Shown piece by piece: positions 30,856 through 41,442 of a stretch of DNA of 64,000 nt. Location: contig JAPDOI010001166.1 of NCBI GenBank assembly GCA_029168955.1, positions 150,949 to 214,948 on the forward strand, read 5' to 3'. Each line of letters begins with the position of its first letter. Within the stretch, counting starts at the first letter, position 1. This stretch comes from Aplectana chamaeleonis. Taxonomy: Eukaryota; Nematoda; Chromadorea; Rhabditida; Cosmocercidae. Position numbers and translations under genes: made by a program. The notes beneath the pieces were generated by a model. It was given only the letters and a program-made list of their open reading frames with translations, had not been told where the DNA came from and searched no databases.

Positions 30856-31104
30856 TTCACCCTTCATTCCATAAATCACTCGCGAAGTACTCATGGAACT
30901 CTTAAAATAGTTGTTCCATATTTTTCAACGAGAAAAGGTTGGTCAATTGGCGTATCAATGAAATGGAGGGTTTTCCATTTACAATTTCAATTCATTGTTG
31001 AATAATCCACTTATATGTGCACAAGGATTATTAAGTTTTCTTTTACTAAGCTTCGTGGATGCTTTGCTACAGCCACGCGAATGCACTCCGGTGACAGCGG
31101 CGTG
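30856..31104. other. Non-coding, nothing recognised
   Basis: AT-rich sequence between A4 and the next element. The overlapping short ORFs have no domain. It may be the far side of the A4 target, but I could not match it to the LINE. Confidence 0.4.
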
Positions 31105-31713
31105 CTCAGGAATTCCTGATAAAGTTACATGCGAATGAAGGACTCTGAACATGTTACGTGCGATGTATCTTCATAGCTTTAGGTTACATGTGACCTTCAA
31201 CAAAGTAAGTATGTTGCACGGTGCAAGGTGGCTTACACGTGACATAACGTATCGGCATGTAATTTAAATGTGCTATTTAACTAACTTAACTCGGGGCGGT
31301 CTGTTTCCTAGGGAGGTATACGACGCACTCTCGAGGCAGGATTGACATGTCGGTAGCCGCGCCGGTTCAATTACCCAAGTTTGAGGTAGTTTGTCCAGCA
31401 CACCGGATGGAGGCTCCGCCCAGCCGCTGGAGGCACCCGGAGTGCTCGTGGAGCATGCCGCGTGGCGGTGTGCTTACTGCGTCGCGTGTCAGTGCCGGCC
31501 GCGTCGCGTTTGGGTGTTAGGTAATATGCAGCAATGGTGCAAGTTACTTGCAATGTTGTGTATTATTAGCTCAACTTACATGATGCTCAAATCAAAAATA
31601 TGGGCAAGTTACTCATAACATCGCCTCGAGTTACTTGTGAACTTAATGTAGGTGTTGAAGCCATCACGCAACTTGCGTTAAAGTCTCACGTAACTTGTTC
31701 AGAAATTCCTGAG
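31105..31713. mobile_element. MITE-like element with AGGAATTCCTG inverted ends (609 bp)
   Basis: Left CTCAGGAATTCCTGATAAAG and right mirror CTCAGGAATTTCTGAACAAG; both continue into GTTAC-rich subterminal sequence with scattered GTTACTTG / CAAGTAAC-like motifs. Contains an SL1-like repeat at 31364. No clear target duplication. Confidence 0.6.
31364..31385 (+). other. SL1-like 22-mer, copy 2
   Basis: Matches SL1 at 21 of 22 positions (C for T at position 5) and is followed by GTAGTTTGTCCAGC. The downstream GC-rich sequence (CGCCCAGCCGCTGGAGGC) recurs after the SL1-like 22-mers at 32686 (minus) and 35236. The first bases, GGTTCAA, also resemble a tRNA B box, so a tRNA-derived SINE is an alternative origin. 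Confidence 0.5.
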
Positions 31714-32325
31714 TGGGGACGAGCTTACCACTGCCTCCGCACTCTGAGTCTCTGCCTCGCCCCAGCCCCAACCGGCCTAAACGTCCGCCACCCCAACCTT
31801 ACGAGACTTGTTGGTACTACTTCTTGATACCCATTGTACAATTCGCAGAAGCAGCACCTACCTTACCGGCGCGACGGTATATCGCTTTGACCACAGCAGA
31901 ACCTTCTTTAAAATCCCTTCAGTTCGAAAGGATTGCATCCTAACCGTGGTCACTCCATTATGTATTGTCGTTTTGAGACAGCTCCAACCACAACGACTAT
32001 GTATGATCGGCAAGTATGAACTAGAATCCTTTTTAGAATTTCAGAGGGCCTTGTTTGAATGTAACCCTGAGACTACACCTTGTTCCGATCCCTGCTTTCT
32101 TCCCTGGAAGCTCCTAAACAGAAGCTCGACTGGACACACCTCATGGTGCCTGAGACGAAGGAGTTAATCCAAGTGGCACTGTCAAACCGCTTCTCATTAT
32201 TGTCGGACAATGCATCGGTGGACGAGCAAGAGCGGCAAATAGCAGACGCCATCTTGGAATGTGCAAAGCCACTTTGCCCTGTTACTCGCAATCCAGCCGT
32301 GGATAACAGACGAATCCTTGCAAAA

Positions 32326-33107
32326 GTGTGCCCGAATGAGAATGTCGGCCCACGCGGCAGGCGTGCTTAACAGGCGGCCGTAGCATGTGCCGCCCTCGGA
32401 CGAGTGTTGAATTTCAACGACGGCCGTCCCCTCTCCCACCGTCTGCAGACTCAGAAAACCGCCGCATTCAATGCGTGTCGAATATGCATTCAACTCGAGT
32501 GACCACACCCATCGAAAGGCTTCATGACAGGGAAAATTCAATCGCAGGAGTACGTGCTGCAAGGTAGTCCAGCACACCGACGTGCGACGCGGCCAGCTCG
32601 CCGAGCACCATCTGGGGCCGTCAGCGATTGGACAGGGCTTCTAACGGCTGGGCGGGTAAAGTACCGCAAACTTGGGTAATTCAACCGGCGAAGCAGCCGA
32701 CCTCTCGGTTCCGTCTCAGGAGCGCATCGTATACTTTCCTTATTTGGATAATCGTTTTTTCATCATCAAGTTGAATGTGTATCATGCACGCATTGGACGG
32801 CTTATTTGTTGGGGCACGTGCTGTAATTCGAAACACAATAGGAGCACGTGATCCCCCAGCTGCACGTTCCCTGACTGTGCTCGAAACCACCTTGTCTTCG
32901 AGTTGAATGCATATTTGACACGCATTGGATGCGGCGATTGCCTGAGGAGCTGATTGATCGGCGCAGTGCTTGCTGCCAGCCGGTGCCGACCCTGTTCGTA
33001 GTCGATGGCGGTGGGGACTTTTCGCATGCTCGTCCGAGAGCGGTGAACGCGACGGCCGCCTGCCAAGCACGCCGGCCGCATGGGCCGCCATTCTCATTCG
33101 GGCGCAC
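32326..33107. mobile_element. Foldback insertion in the LINE (782 bp)
   Basis: GTGTGCCCGAATGAGAATG at the left and the mirror of GTGCGCCCGAATGAGAATG at the right; arms of about 200 bp (including CGGACGAG, AATGCGTGTC.AATATGCA and TTCAACTCGA) are inverted. The LINE frame is interrupted between NRRILAK and LLIEERKRAK. Flanks CTTGCAAAA and CTTACTCAT are not a convincing duplication. Confidence 0.65.
32665..32686 (-). other. SL1-like 22-mer, copy 3
   Basis: On the minus strand matches SL1 at 20 of 22 positions and is followed by GTACTTTACCCGCCCAGCCG. Further downstream (minus), CCCAGATGG.GCTCGGCGAGCTGG matches the sequence following copy 4 at 35320, so copies 3 and 4 belong to one repeat of at least 100 bp. 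Confidence 0.5.
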
Positions 33108-35235
33108 CTTACTCATCGAAGAAAGGAAGCGAGCAAAACTGACTGATTTTGATCGATACTGGCAACTCAGCAGAGAAATTCGTTGCAGACTGAAAGCGGA
33201 AAGGGAGTCGTACTGGAATAAAGTGGCTGATGATTTGGAGGCGTCCACTAACACGCATGACTATCGCATATCGCACACTCAGGCGGGTTGGAAAGAAGAC
33301 GAAACGCGTTAGCGATAGTATTAGAAATGCAGATGGATCATTTGTGCGCTCTGTGGACGAGCGTCTTCGTCGTTGGCGACAGTTCTTCAGTGAACTCTAC
33401 AGTCACGAAGCGCCACAAGGACCGCTTGCCGAGCCACCGTCAATCAATGCGCCAGAAGATTCTGATCTCGGCTCAGAGCCCACTGTGGAGGAACTGACGA
33501 CTGCTATCAAATCGCTGAAGAATGGCAGGGCATCAGGCGTTGACAATGTTGCTGCTGAGGCCATCAAAGCGGGTGGAAGCGTGTTACTACTTCAGCTTCA
33601 TTGTCTAATAACTCTCATCTGGCAGTCCGAGATCATACCCGCTTTTTGGAAACGTGCCATAGTTATACCCATCCATAAGAAGGGCGACGCCAGGGACTGC
33701 AAAAATTACCGAGGGATCAGTCTGCTGTCAATCGCAGGCAAAGTCTTTATGAAGAATATCCAGAACAGACTTTAGCGTCATCGAGAACAGACCGGTCGTG
33801 AAGAACAAGCAGGGTTTCGGCCAAGGAGAAGCTGCAGTGATCAAATTTTCGCTCTTCGACAACTTATGGAAGAGAGGATTCGCACTGGGAAGCGAATTGT
33901 CGTCACTTTCATTGATTTCAAGTCTGCATTCGACTGTGTTCATTGGCCTGCGCTATGGAGAGCACTTGATAGCGAACATATACCAGACAAAATAGTTAAA
34001 CTGCTCCAAAAAACGTATGAAGGTTCTTCCAGCTCGGTTCGCGTTGGAGATAAGCTGTCGGAAGAGTTTGCGGTTAAAGCGGGAGTTCGTCAAGGTGATG
34101 TTATATCGCTATTGCTCTTCAATACTGTCGTCGACGCTATTATGAAGGAGGTCTTTGAGAACAGAAGAGGTGTTCAGTTTAGCAGTAATGGATACGTCTC
34201 GGATCTGATGTTTGCGGACGACAGTGCAGTGTTTGCGGATACCGATGAGGATGCAACATACCTGATAAATAGAGTGGCGCATGTTGCAAGCTCTTACGGC
34301 CTAAGAATAAATCAGGAGAAGGCAAAAGTGATGACATCGGATGGCTCGCCTGCAACTGTGCACTTCGAAGGGGCGTAACTTGAGCAGGTCAAGGAGTTCA
34401 AATATCTTGGATCAGTCGTGCAAGAACGGAAAGTTGCGGCCACGGCAGAGGTATTCAGCAGGATCGGGCAGGCATCCAGTGCGTTTGCATCGTTTGGTTG
34501 GTGTCTGTGGAAGAAAAACAATGTCTCACTGGAGACTAACATGCAATTGTTTCGAGCGCTAATAATTCCGATACTACGGTATGGTTCGGAAACATGGACT
34601 CTACTGAAGCCAGACCTTGTCAAGCTGGAAGTCTTCCAGTTGCGGTGCCTGCGACAAATTCTTGGGATCACGATTCGTGACCGTATTTGCAACGATAATA
34701 TTAGAAGGAGCTGTATGGATCAACCGCTGGTTGAAGAGCAACTGAAGACAAGAATAATACGGTGGTTTGGACATGTATGTAGGATGGATGCTAGACGGCT
34801 CCCGTACAGTATGCTGTGGCGGAAGCGTCCGCCATCGTGGAAGATCCAGAGAACGACCCCGAAAAAGACGTGGCTCAAGCATATAGAGGAAGATCTGAAA
34901 ACCCAACGGTGCAGTGTTCTTAACGCTAAACTTATTGCTGCAAACCGTACTGAATGGAAGCGTATCGTTCAGGCCGCACGAGCTCCTATGGCACCTACAA
35001 CAGTGTATTTGTTGAGAGGGCATCCCGCTCCGCCAGACGCCAGCTACTCTGAGAGTTTTGGCCGAGATACAGCCGCGAAATAGCCGAGAAGTGCCTGCTT
35101 GCCGCGTAATAGCCGCTAAATAGCCGCCAAATAATGCTCGCCGCGAAATAGCCGAGAAATAGCCGAGAAATAATGCTCTCCCGGTAGATATACGGAGCAT
35201 TGCAGGGGCATGAATCAGATTTCAGCATCTCCTTC

Positions 35236-35257
35236 TGTTCAATTACCCAAGTTGGAG
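35236..35257 (+). other. SL1-like 22-mer, copy 4
   Basis: Matches SL1 at 19 of 22 positions, core CAATTACCCAAGTT, followed by GTACTTGGACC and CGCCCAGGCGCTGG.GGCCCC. Confidence 0.4.
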
Positions 35258-35437
35258 GTACTTGGACCTGGCTCAGCCTCTGGAGGCCCGCCCAGGCGCT
35301 GGCGGCCCCAGATGGTGGCTCGGCGAGCTGGCAACGGTTACGTCTTGGTCAATTTTGTTTACTTCTGAGTATTTCTCGGTTATATCTCGGCTATCTCTCG
35401 GCTACTTCTTGTCCGTTCCGTGAAAAGCCGAGAAAAA

Positions 35438-35514
35438 GCCGCGAAATAGCCGGGAAATAGCCCACCAGGAGCCGCTGCGAAGCCTGGTGGGCTATTTCCC
35501 GGCTATTTCGCGGC
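35438..35514. repeat. Perfect 32-bp hairpin
   Basis: Arms 35438-35469 and 35483-35514 are exact reverse complements (GCCGCGAAATAGCCGGGAAA...CCACCAGG), loop AGCCGCTGCGAAG. Perfect pairing amid older repeats suggests recent origin or gene conversion between arms. Confidence 0.9.
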
Positions 35515-35753
35515 CAAAGCTCTCAGAGTAACGGGATGAGTGAGTGATCCCTGCTTACGCATGTGAATTAAGACCTAGTGATCTCATGATGCTCCTCCAA
35601 GCAAGGGGCTGTCCTGATCGAATCTCTGTTTACGATGTAACCACTACTAATGGAACGTGAAACAGTTTGTTCCGAAAAGCTCTGTGAACTGGAGTTGAAC
35701 ACAATGTCGCTCGAAACTCTCCTTGAAAAGAAGTTCATCATGCCACTAGGAAT

Positions 35754-36060
35754 AAGAACGTAATGGCCAACCGAACATTGCTCGACACGACGCGGTCACG
35801 TCACGGCTCTTGTAAACAAAAATGATGATAACCAATTGATAAAGGGTATGGTATAAAAGAAGTGGAGGACGGTGTGTCTTAATTCTCATACCGTCCTTCT
35901 CCAGAGGTCAGCAGTTGAGGATCTGCCTGGACTAGGAATTAGAAAAACAGCACCACCGGTGGTCAAGATAAAACAGAATCGGAATAAAAACTTAGAAAAT
36001 TATAGAGCCGTGACGCGACCACGTCGTGTCCACCAATGTTCGGTTGGCCTTTACGATCTT
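35754..36060 (+). promoter_or_regulatory. Solo TATA/stem-loop cassette (307 bp)
   Basis: About 55-bp inverted ends (AAGAACGTAATGGCCAACCG / AAGATCGTAAAGGCCAACCG) with further pairing to ACGGCTCT. Inside: TATAAAAG at 35852-35859, stem-loop GGACGGT...ACCGTCC at 35867-35896, then GGTCAGCAGTTGAGGATCTG, shared with the B2 cassette (minus strand of 21865-22177). No minisatellite is attached, so the cassette can exist as a separate short element. Promoter role inferred from the TATA box alone. Confidence 0.5.
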
Positions 36061-36613
36061 ATCCACTAACGCGATCCAGACTAGCACAGGGTTGTGCTGC
36101 GGTGAAGGGTCAAGAAATAGAACCAACCCTTGCTAGATCTTAAGGTCAGTAACCCTTTAACGCAAACACCACTCCGAAATCTTGTTTCATACGTAGTTAT
36201 ATGCAATTGCACTTTTGACACAACGGGGTAGGGTGCTAAGGTGAGTTAGGAGCAAAAAAGTGGTTTTTTGTGTTATTCAGGTCCATGGTTTTGATTGCCA
36301 CGGAGAGGTAGACTCGTCCCATTCGCCCACAGTCGAAAAGCATTGAAAATAGCAGCAAGCAAAACAACGAAAACCATAAATCACGGGTGGAGGGCATTCT
36401 GCCCAGTGGGCGGAGTCTGGGCGAGGCGCGGGCAACACGCGCCTCACCCAGACCTATTCCAGAGTTCGATCGCCGTGCGATTAGATAGCGTTTTTATCAC
36501 GAGTATCGATCGTGATTGGGTCGCACGTCGAATTTCCTTCGGAGATCGCTGCGCTCGGCGATAGAACTTTGAAAAAGGGCACTGGGCACTTCTTGTAGGG
36601 CGTTAGCACTCGC
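36061..36613. other. Non-coding; GC-rich hairpin at 36414-36455
   Basis: AGTCTGGGCGAGGCGCG and CGCGCCTCACCCAGACC pair around GGCAACA, a 17-bp arm with one mismatch, embedded in GGGCGGAG / GGCACTGGGCA sequence. No gene recognised. Confidence 0.5.
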
Positions 36614-36616
36614 TAT

Positions 36617-36673
36617 GGCATCGTAATAACCCACAAGTTCCCTGGCCGGCCACATGTGGGCTATTACGATGCC
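36617..36673. repeat. Hairpin GGCATCGTAATA
   Basis: GGCATCGTAATAACCCACA (36617-36635) and TGTGGGCTATTACGATGCC (36655-36673) pair with one mismatch. Two more partial copies (CTGTGGGTTATGTCGATGCC, ACGTGGGTTATTCCG) follow to 36735. Confidence 0.8.
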
Positions 36674-36724
36674 ATATGTGACTTATTTTAATGTCACCTG
36701 TGGGTTATGTCGATGCCACACGTG

Positions 36725-36945
36725 GGTTATTCCGAAGATTCCCGCCACGGTCTCCGTGTGTGGAACCACCCACCCCCACTAGCCGTGGGGACCATCCCCT
36801 CAGCTGCCGAAAATTATTCTTCGGCTTCTTAGTGATCCTTCGAAGGTGACTCGAAGTCACCTTCCAGGATCGGCCTCGAAATGTCGAGTGAGCATTCGGT
36901 GAGATGAAGAGTCTTTTATATCCTTCGGTTTGCTTACTCTGAGCA
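36725..36945 (-). repeat. TATA-containing dispersed repeat, copy P1
   Basis: On the minus strand: GGATATAAAAGACTCTTCAT then CTCACCGAATGCTCACTCGA, AGGTGACTTCGAGTCACCTT and GCAGCTGAGGGGATGGTCCC. Homologous to 62290-62535 (P3, same strand) and, for its 3' half, to 60500-60620 (P2, plus strand, just after a LINE). The conserved TATAAAAG plus a downstream CATCTCACC block suggests the 5' end of a transcribed repeat. Confidence 0.55.
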
Positions 36946-36999
36946 TGATACTGATACAAGAAAAAAACTCAATTCTCAACAAGTTCAAGATTGCAGTAC

Positions 37000-37140
37000 C
37001 CTAGCGATGCCACAGCGATGCCATAGCAATTTTATTACGCACAACGCATGATTTGCTACGCCATAGCGATGCTATTGAGCGGAAGAGCTGCATTTCGATG
37101 CCATAGGGATGCTATTTCGCGAAGGAGCTGCATTTCAGTG
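37000..37140 (+). repeat. Short tandem repeats of GCGATGCCATAG / GAGCTGCATTTC
   Basis: A 40-bp direct repeat (GATGCTAT...GAGCTGCATTTC.ATG.CATAG) occurs twice (37070-37150), preceded by shorter GATGCCATAGC copies. Confidence 0.7.
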
Positions 37141-37660
37141 ACATAGCTATACAAAAGCCATGCAAAATTCTCAGAGCAGCTGGCAAAACTTGAGACCTCA
37201 ATTTTACGAGTTCATATTACAATAGCTACTCTAAGGAGGTTAAGATGCTAAACCATCCCTGATGTTCAAATTCTTAGTGTTCGTGCATTACACATTGCAC
37301 CCAGGGTCAAGCAACCCGTTGGAAGAAGTGCGATTATGGTTGCGACCCCCCCCCCTCCAGCGATGCCGAAAGGAGCGACCCCCTCCACAATGACCACACT
37401 GATTCCGCGCTATTTTACCCCGCCCACTTCCTTTTTCCTTAGATATGACGATTTGTTTCGATAATTATTATGATTTTGATTATTCGTCTTCTTTATTTTT
37501 GAAATTTTTTTTTCAAAAATAGGTCAGTGATATTTCTGGAGGTTTTGACCTCAGTGCATAAATAACGAGCAAGAGAATAATTTATTCAGCAACACAATGT
37601 TTATTCGGCAGAAGCCGGCTTGAAAACTAAAGGCTCACGGCGCCGCGGGGTGGAGACTGT

Positions 37661-37908
37661 TCATCGGCAGAATCTCAAGTTCCCGGCCTCGGATACGATC
37701 TGCGGGGATTCATGCGCTGAAAATTGACTTTTAATGTAGCGACTACCAGGCTGTCGTAGAGAAAGTACTCACCATACATACTTTGTATGCAATATACAAT
37801 AAGCAATAAGAATATACAATAAGAAAGCAGGATGGTCGCGCACACCATCCCCACTACTATCACCACTCCTTCGGTCACACCCATTCCATTCAAGAAGTCG
37901 GATTTCAT
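37661..37908 (-). CDS. Candidate two-exon gene for a 63-residue single-span membrane protein
   Basis: Minus strand: exon 1 37908-37773 (ATG to TATG), intron 37772-37717 (GTGAGTAC...TTTTCAG, 56 bp, consensus nematode sites), exon 2 37716-37661 (to TGA). The product starts MKSDFLNGMGVTEG, has a hydrophobic segment VVIVVGMVCATILLSYCIF (continuing LLLIVYCI), and ends with a short polar tail (HESPQIVSEAGNL). The ATG is preceded by TTTCAAG, a possible splice or trans-splice acceptor, and two AATAAA signals lie downstream (about 37580-37605, minus strand). No family recognised. More 5' exons are possible: a TTTTTTTCAG acceptor lies near 38050 minus. Without homology this could still be chance. Confidence 0.4.
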
Positions 37909-38327
37909 GCTTGAAACAATGTTTATGAAGCAGGGTTACATAAAAAAATAATCAGATGAGGTGAGGAGGAAGACGGACTTGAAGAAAATTCTACAGGATT
38001 TGATGATTTTTTGCATGGTCCCTCTCCATGAATGAAACACATTCTGAAAAAAACAAAAAGAATAGGACAAAGGATTAAGTGGAAACAATCTGAACAGAAG
38101 TTGATGAAACAGTGCATACTGGATATGCGTATCTTCGAGTGCGCTCACTGCTCGCCAAATTTCGCAACAATCCGCCCCATGTCATATTTGAAATTAAGCG
38201 TTTTTTGAATTTTGTCCTCGCCTTCAGAAGGTGGCAGCAAGGGGCACCTACGAATTGAAATAATTTAATAACGACCATTGTGCTTCGATTTTAAGAGGAC
38301 GATTGCCTGTAGGCCGCCTGAATGAAA

Positions 38328-40950
38328 CAGCAGAAATGGCCCAAAAATGATTTTTTTCACATCGGCCCAGTTTCGATTGGAATCAACTCGGAATCACTTG
38401 AAACGGTTTTTCACACAGTTTCAGCCGGATCAGAACGGTTTTTTAGCCGCTAGCGACCTTAATGCTCGTCAAAATCGGAAATATCAGAAAAGCGAAAAAA
38501 TGGTTTTTCCGGACCTTCCAGTGTCTTGGGTATTGCCCTGAGGCGCCGTCACCCAGCGGTTCGGTAAACTAGACCGACATAAAAGCTGAAAAAAATCAAA
38601 GCCGCTCTTGTAGAGGGAGAAACAGAAAAATTTGCCCGTTGGAATAAGTGGTGTAAAAAGGCCGTTTATTCCAAATGGCCTTTTCAGCCTTGCTTTTTGA
38701 TTATAGAAGACGGCAGTCGGGCAGAAGGTGCGTCTCCTAAATGGTTATCGAAAACTAAACTAACTGAATTCTTCTCAAAAAAAGTTTTTTGGGATTTTTC
38801 ACCTCACCATGTGCTCCCCCCTTTGGCAACAGCAGAAATGGCCCAAAAATGATTTTTTCACATCGGCCCAGTTTCGATTAGAATCAACTCGAAATCACTT
38901 GAAACGGTTTTTCACACAGTTTCAGCCGGATCAGAACGTTTTTTTTAGCCGCTAGCGACCTTAATGCTCGTCAAAATCGGAAATATCAGAAAAGCGAAAA
39001 AATGGTTTTTCCGGACCTTCCAGTGTCTTGGGTATTGCCCTGAGGCGCCGTCACCCAGCGGTTTGGTAAACTAGACCGACATAAAAGCTGAAAAAAATCA
39101 AAGCCGCTCTTGTAGAGAGAGAAACAGAAAAATTTGCCCGTTGGAATAAGTGGTGTAAAAAGGCCGTTTATTCCAAATGGCCTTTTCAGCCTTGCTTTTT
39201 GATTATAGAAGACGGCAGTCGGGCAGAAGGTGCGTCTCCTAAATGGTTATCGAAAACTGCACTAACTGAATTCTTCTCAAAAAAAATTTTGAGATTTTTC
39301 ACCTCACCATGTGCTCCCCCCTTTGGCAACAGCAGAAATGGCCCAAAAATGATTTTTTCACATCGGCCCAGTTTTGATTAGAATCAACTCGAAATCACTT
39401 GAAACGGTTTTTCACACAGTTTCAGCCGGATCAGAACGTTTTTTTTAGCCGCTAGCGACCTTAATGCTCGTCAAAATCGGAAATATCAGAAAAGCGAATA
39501 AAAGGTTTTTTTCCGGACCTTCCAGTGTCTTGGGTATTGCCCTGAGGCGCCGTAACTCAGCGGTTCGGTAAACTAGACCGACATAAAAGCTGAAAAAAAT
39601 CAAAGCCGCTCTTGTAGAGGGAGAAACAGAAAAATTTGCTCGTTGGAATAAGTGGTGTAAACGAGCCGTTTATTCCAAATGGCCTTTTCAGCCTTGCTTT
39701 TTGATTATAGAAGACGGCAGTCGGGCAGAAGGTGCGTCTCCTGAATGGTTATCGTAAACTGCACTAACTGGATTCTTTTCAAAAAAAATTGTTTGAGATT
39801 TTTCACCTCAACATGTGCTCTCCCCCTTTGGCAACAGCAGAAATGGCCCAAAAATGATTTTTTCACATCGGCCCAGTTTTGATTAGAATCAACTCGAAAT
39901 CACTTGAAACGGTTTTTCACACAGTTTCAGCCGGATCAGAACGTTTTTTTTAGCCGCTAGCGACCTTAATGCTCGTCAAAATCGGAAATATCAGAAAAGC
40001 GAATAAAAGGTTTTTTTCCGGACCTTCCAGTGTCTTGGGTATTGCCCTGAGGCGCCGTAACTCAGCGGTTCGGTAAACTAGACCGACATAAAAGCTGAAA
40101 AAAATCAAAGCCGCTCTTGTAGAGGGAGAAACAGAAAAATTTGCTCGTTGGAATAAGTGGTGTAAACGAGCCGTTTATTCCAAATGGCCTTTTCAGCCTT
40201 GCTTTTTGATTATAGAAGACGGCAGTCGGGCAGAAGGTGCGTCTCCTGAATGGTTATCGTAAACTGCACTAACTGGATTCTTTTCAAAAAAAATTGTTTG
40301 AGATTTTTCACCTCAACATGTGCTCTCCCCCTTTGGCAACAGCAGAAATGGCCCAAAAATGATTTTTTCACATCGGCCCAGTTTCGATTGGAATCAACTT
40401 GGCATCACTTGAAACGGTTTTTCACACAATTTCAGCCGGATCAGAACGTTTTTTTTAGCCGCTAGCGACCTTAATGCTCGTCAAAATCGGAAATATCAGA
40501 AAAGCGAATAAAAGGTTTTTTTCCGGACCTTCCAGTGTCTTGGGTATTGCCCTGAGGCGCCGTAACTCAGCGGTTCGGTAAACTAGACCGACATAAAAGC
40601 TGAAAAAAATCAAAGCCGCTCTTGTAGAGGGAGAAACAGAAAAATTTGCTCGTTGGAATAAGTGGTGTAAACGGGCCGTTTATTCCAAATGGCCTTTTCA
40701 GCCTTGCTTTTTGATTATAGAAGACGGCAGTCGGGCAGAAGGTGCGTCTCCTGAATGGTTATCGTAAACTGCACTAACTGGATTCTTTTCAAAAAAAATT
40801 TGTTTGAGATTTTTCACCTCAACATGTGCTCTCCCCCTTTGGCAACAGCAGAAATGGCCCAAAAATGATTTTTTCACATCGGCCCAGTTTCGATTGGAAT
40901 CAACTTGGCATCACTTGAAACGGTTTTTCACACAATTTCAGCCGGATCAG
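38328..40950 (+). repeat. 500-bp tandem satellite, five full units and a partial
   Basis: Units start (CAGCAGAAATGGCCCAAAAA) at 38328, 38830, 39330, 39835, 40340 and 40846; periods 502, 500, 505, 505 and 506. The last stops after 105 bp at GCCGGATCAG|CTCTG. Units 3-5 are closest (shared GAATAAAAGG, CAACATGTGCTC variants), indicating recent duplications at the right side. Each unit includes an open stretch reading KIKAALVEGETEKFARWNK... through IIEDGSRAEGASPKWLSKT, which looks exon-like, but it has no start and no family match. Confidence 0.95.
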
Positions 40951-41442
40951 CTCTGTTTCCTCATATGCTGGCCCTTCGTGCTGAGTGTAAGCATTTCATA
41001 GTGCAAGTGCACCAAACTCACGCTCTTGCAATTTCTAACTGCAGTCAGCGATCGATTGTGCCGCCACATCTGCTTCTACACAATCGCTCATCTAGAAATG
41101 AGAACCATTTTTCTCTGTTTTCTTCCGTTCCTATTATGTCTGCCACCTGAGGAGAACTGCCATCCGCAGTTTAATGAGCTGAATACTTTTGGTTTTCGCA
41201 CAACCTCTGACACTCTATTCGTTTAGCTAGCTCCCAGTCCAGGTAGGAAAAATATGCATCGTCTGAAAACATATTCGAATCGGATTTTGTTGCTTATAGT
41301 TCGATGTTTCAGCTTGTAAAAACAGTAAGCCTGTAATCAGCGCATATGGACTTTTGGTAATGGACACAAGACCGCCCAACGTTAGCTAATTTCGTTCTTC
41401 TCTCGTGATAAGTCAGTTTCTTATTAGATTACATTTCAGAAA

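Larger units (their letters stand above)
31800..35044 (+). pseudogene. LINE reverse transcriptase (RTE/Jockey-like), decayed and interrupted
   Basis: Non-LTR retrotransposon polyprotein remnant. Post-endonuclease linker at about 31990-32320 (LDWTHLMVPETKELIQ, AKPLCPVTRNPAVDNRR), a foldback insertion 32326-33107, then LLIEERKRAKLTDFDRYW. RT proper, in shifting frames: LKNGRASGVDNVAAEAIK (33510), FWKRAIVIPIHKKGDARDCK (33640), NYRGISLLSIAGKVF, EEQAGFRPRRSC (33800), VTFIDFKSAFDCVHWPALW (33900; catalytic Asp), GVRQGDVIS (34085), LMFADDSAVFAD (34208; catalytic FADD pair). Thumb and C-terminal parts follow: EFKYLGSVVQERKVAAT (34395), GSETWTLLKPDL and RWFGHVCRMDARRLPY (34760). Breaks include a TAG near 33773 and a TAA near 34376. 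Cut at 35045 by the next element. Confidence 0.88.
35045..35530. mobile_element. Inverted-repeat element built of CCGAGAAATAG repeats
   Basis: Ends TACTCTGAGAGTTTTGGCC and the mirror of TACTCTGAGAGCTTTGGCC. Internally, 10-11-bp tandem copies of GCCGAGAAATA / GCCGCGAAATA run left to right in the first part and mirror in the second. It holds an SL1-like repeat (35236-35257) and a perfect 32-bp hairpin. It terminates the LINE at its C-terminal region. Confidence 0.7.

Noticed and set aside
31364..31385. SL1 RNA gene
   Set aside because: No Sm site or SL RNA second half follows; only the leader-like 22-mer is present. Kept as an SL1-like repeat.
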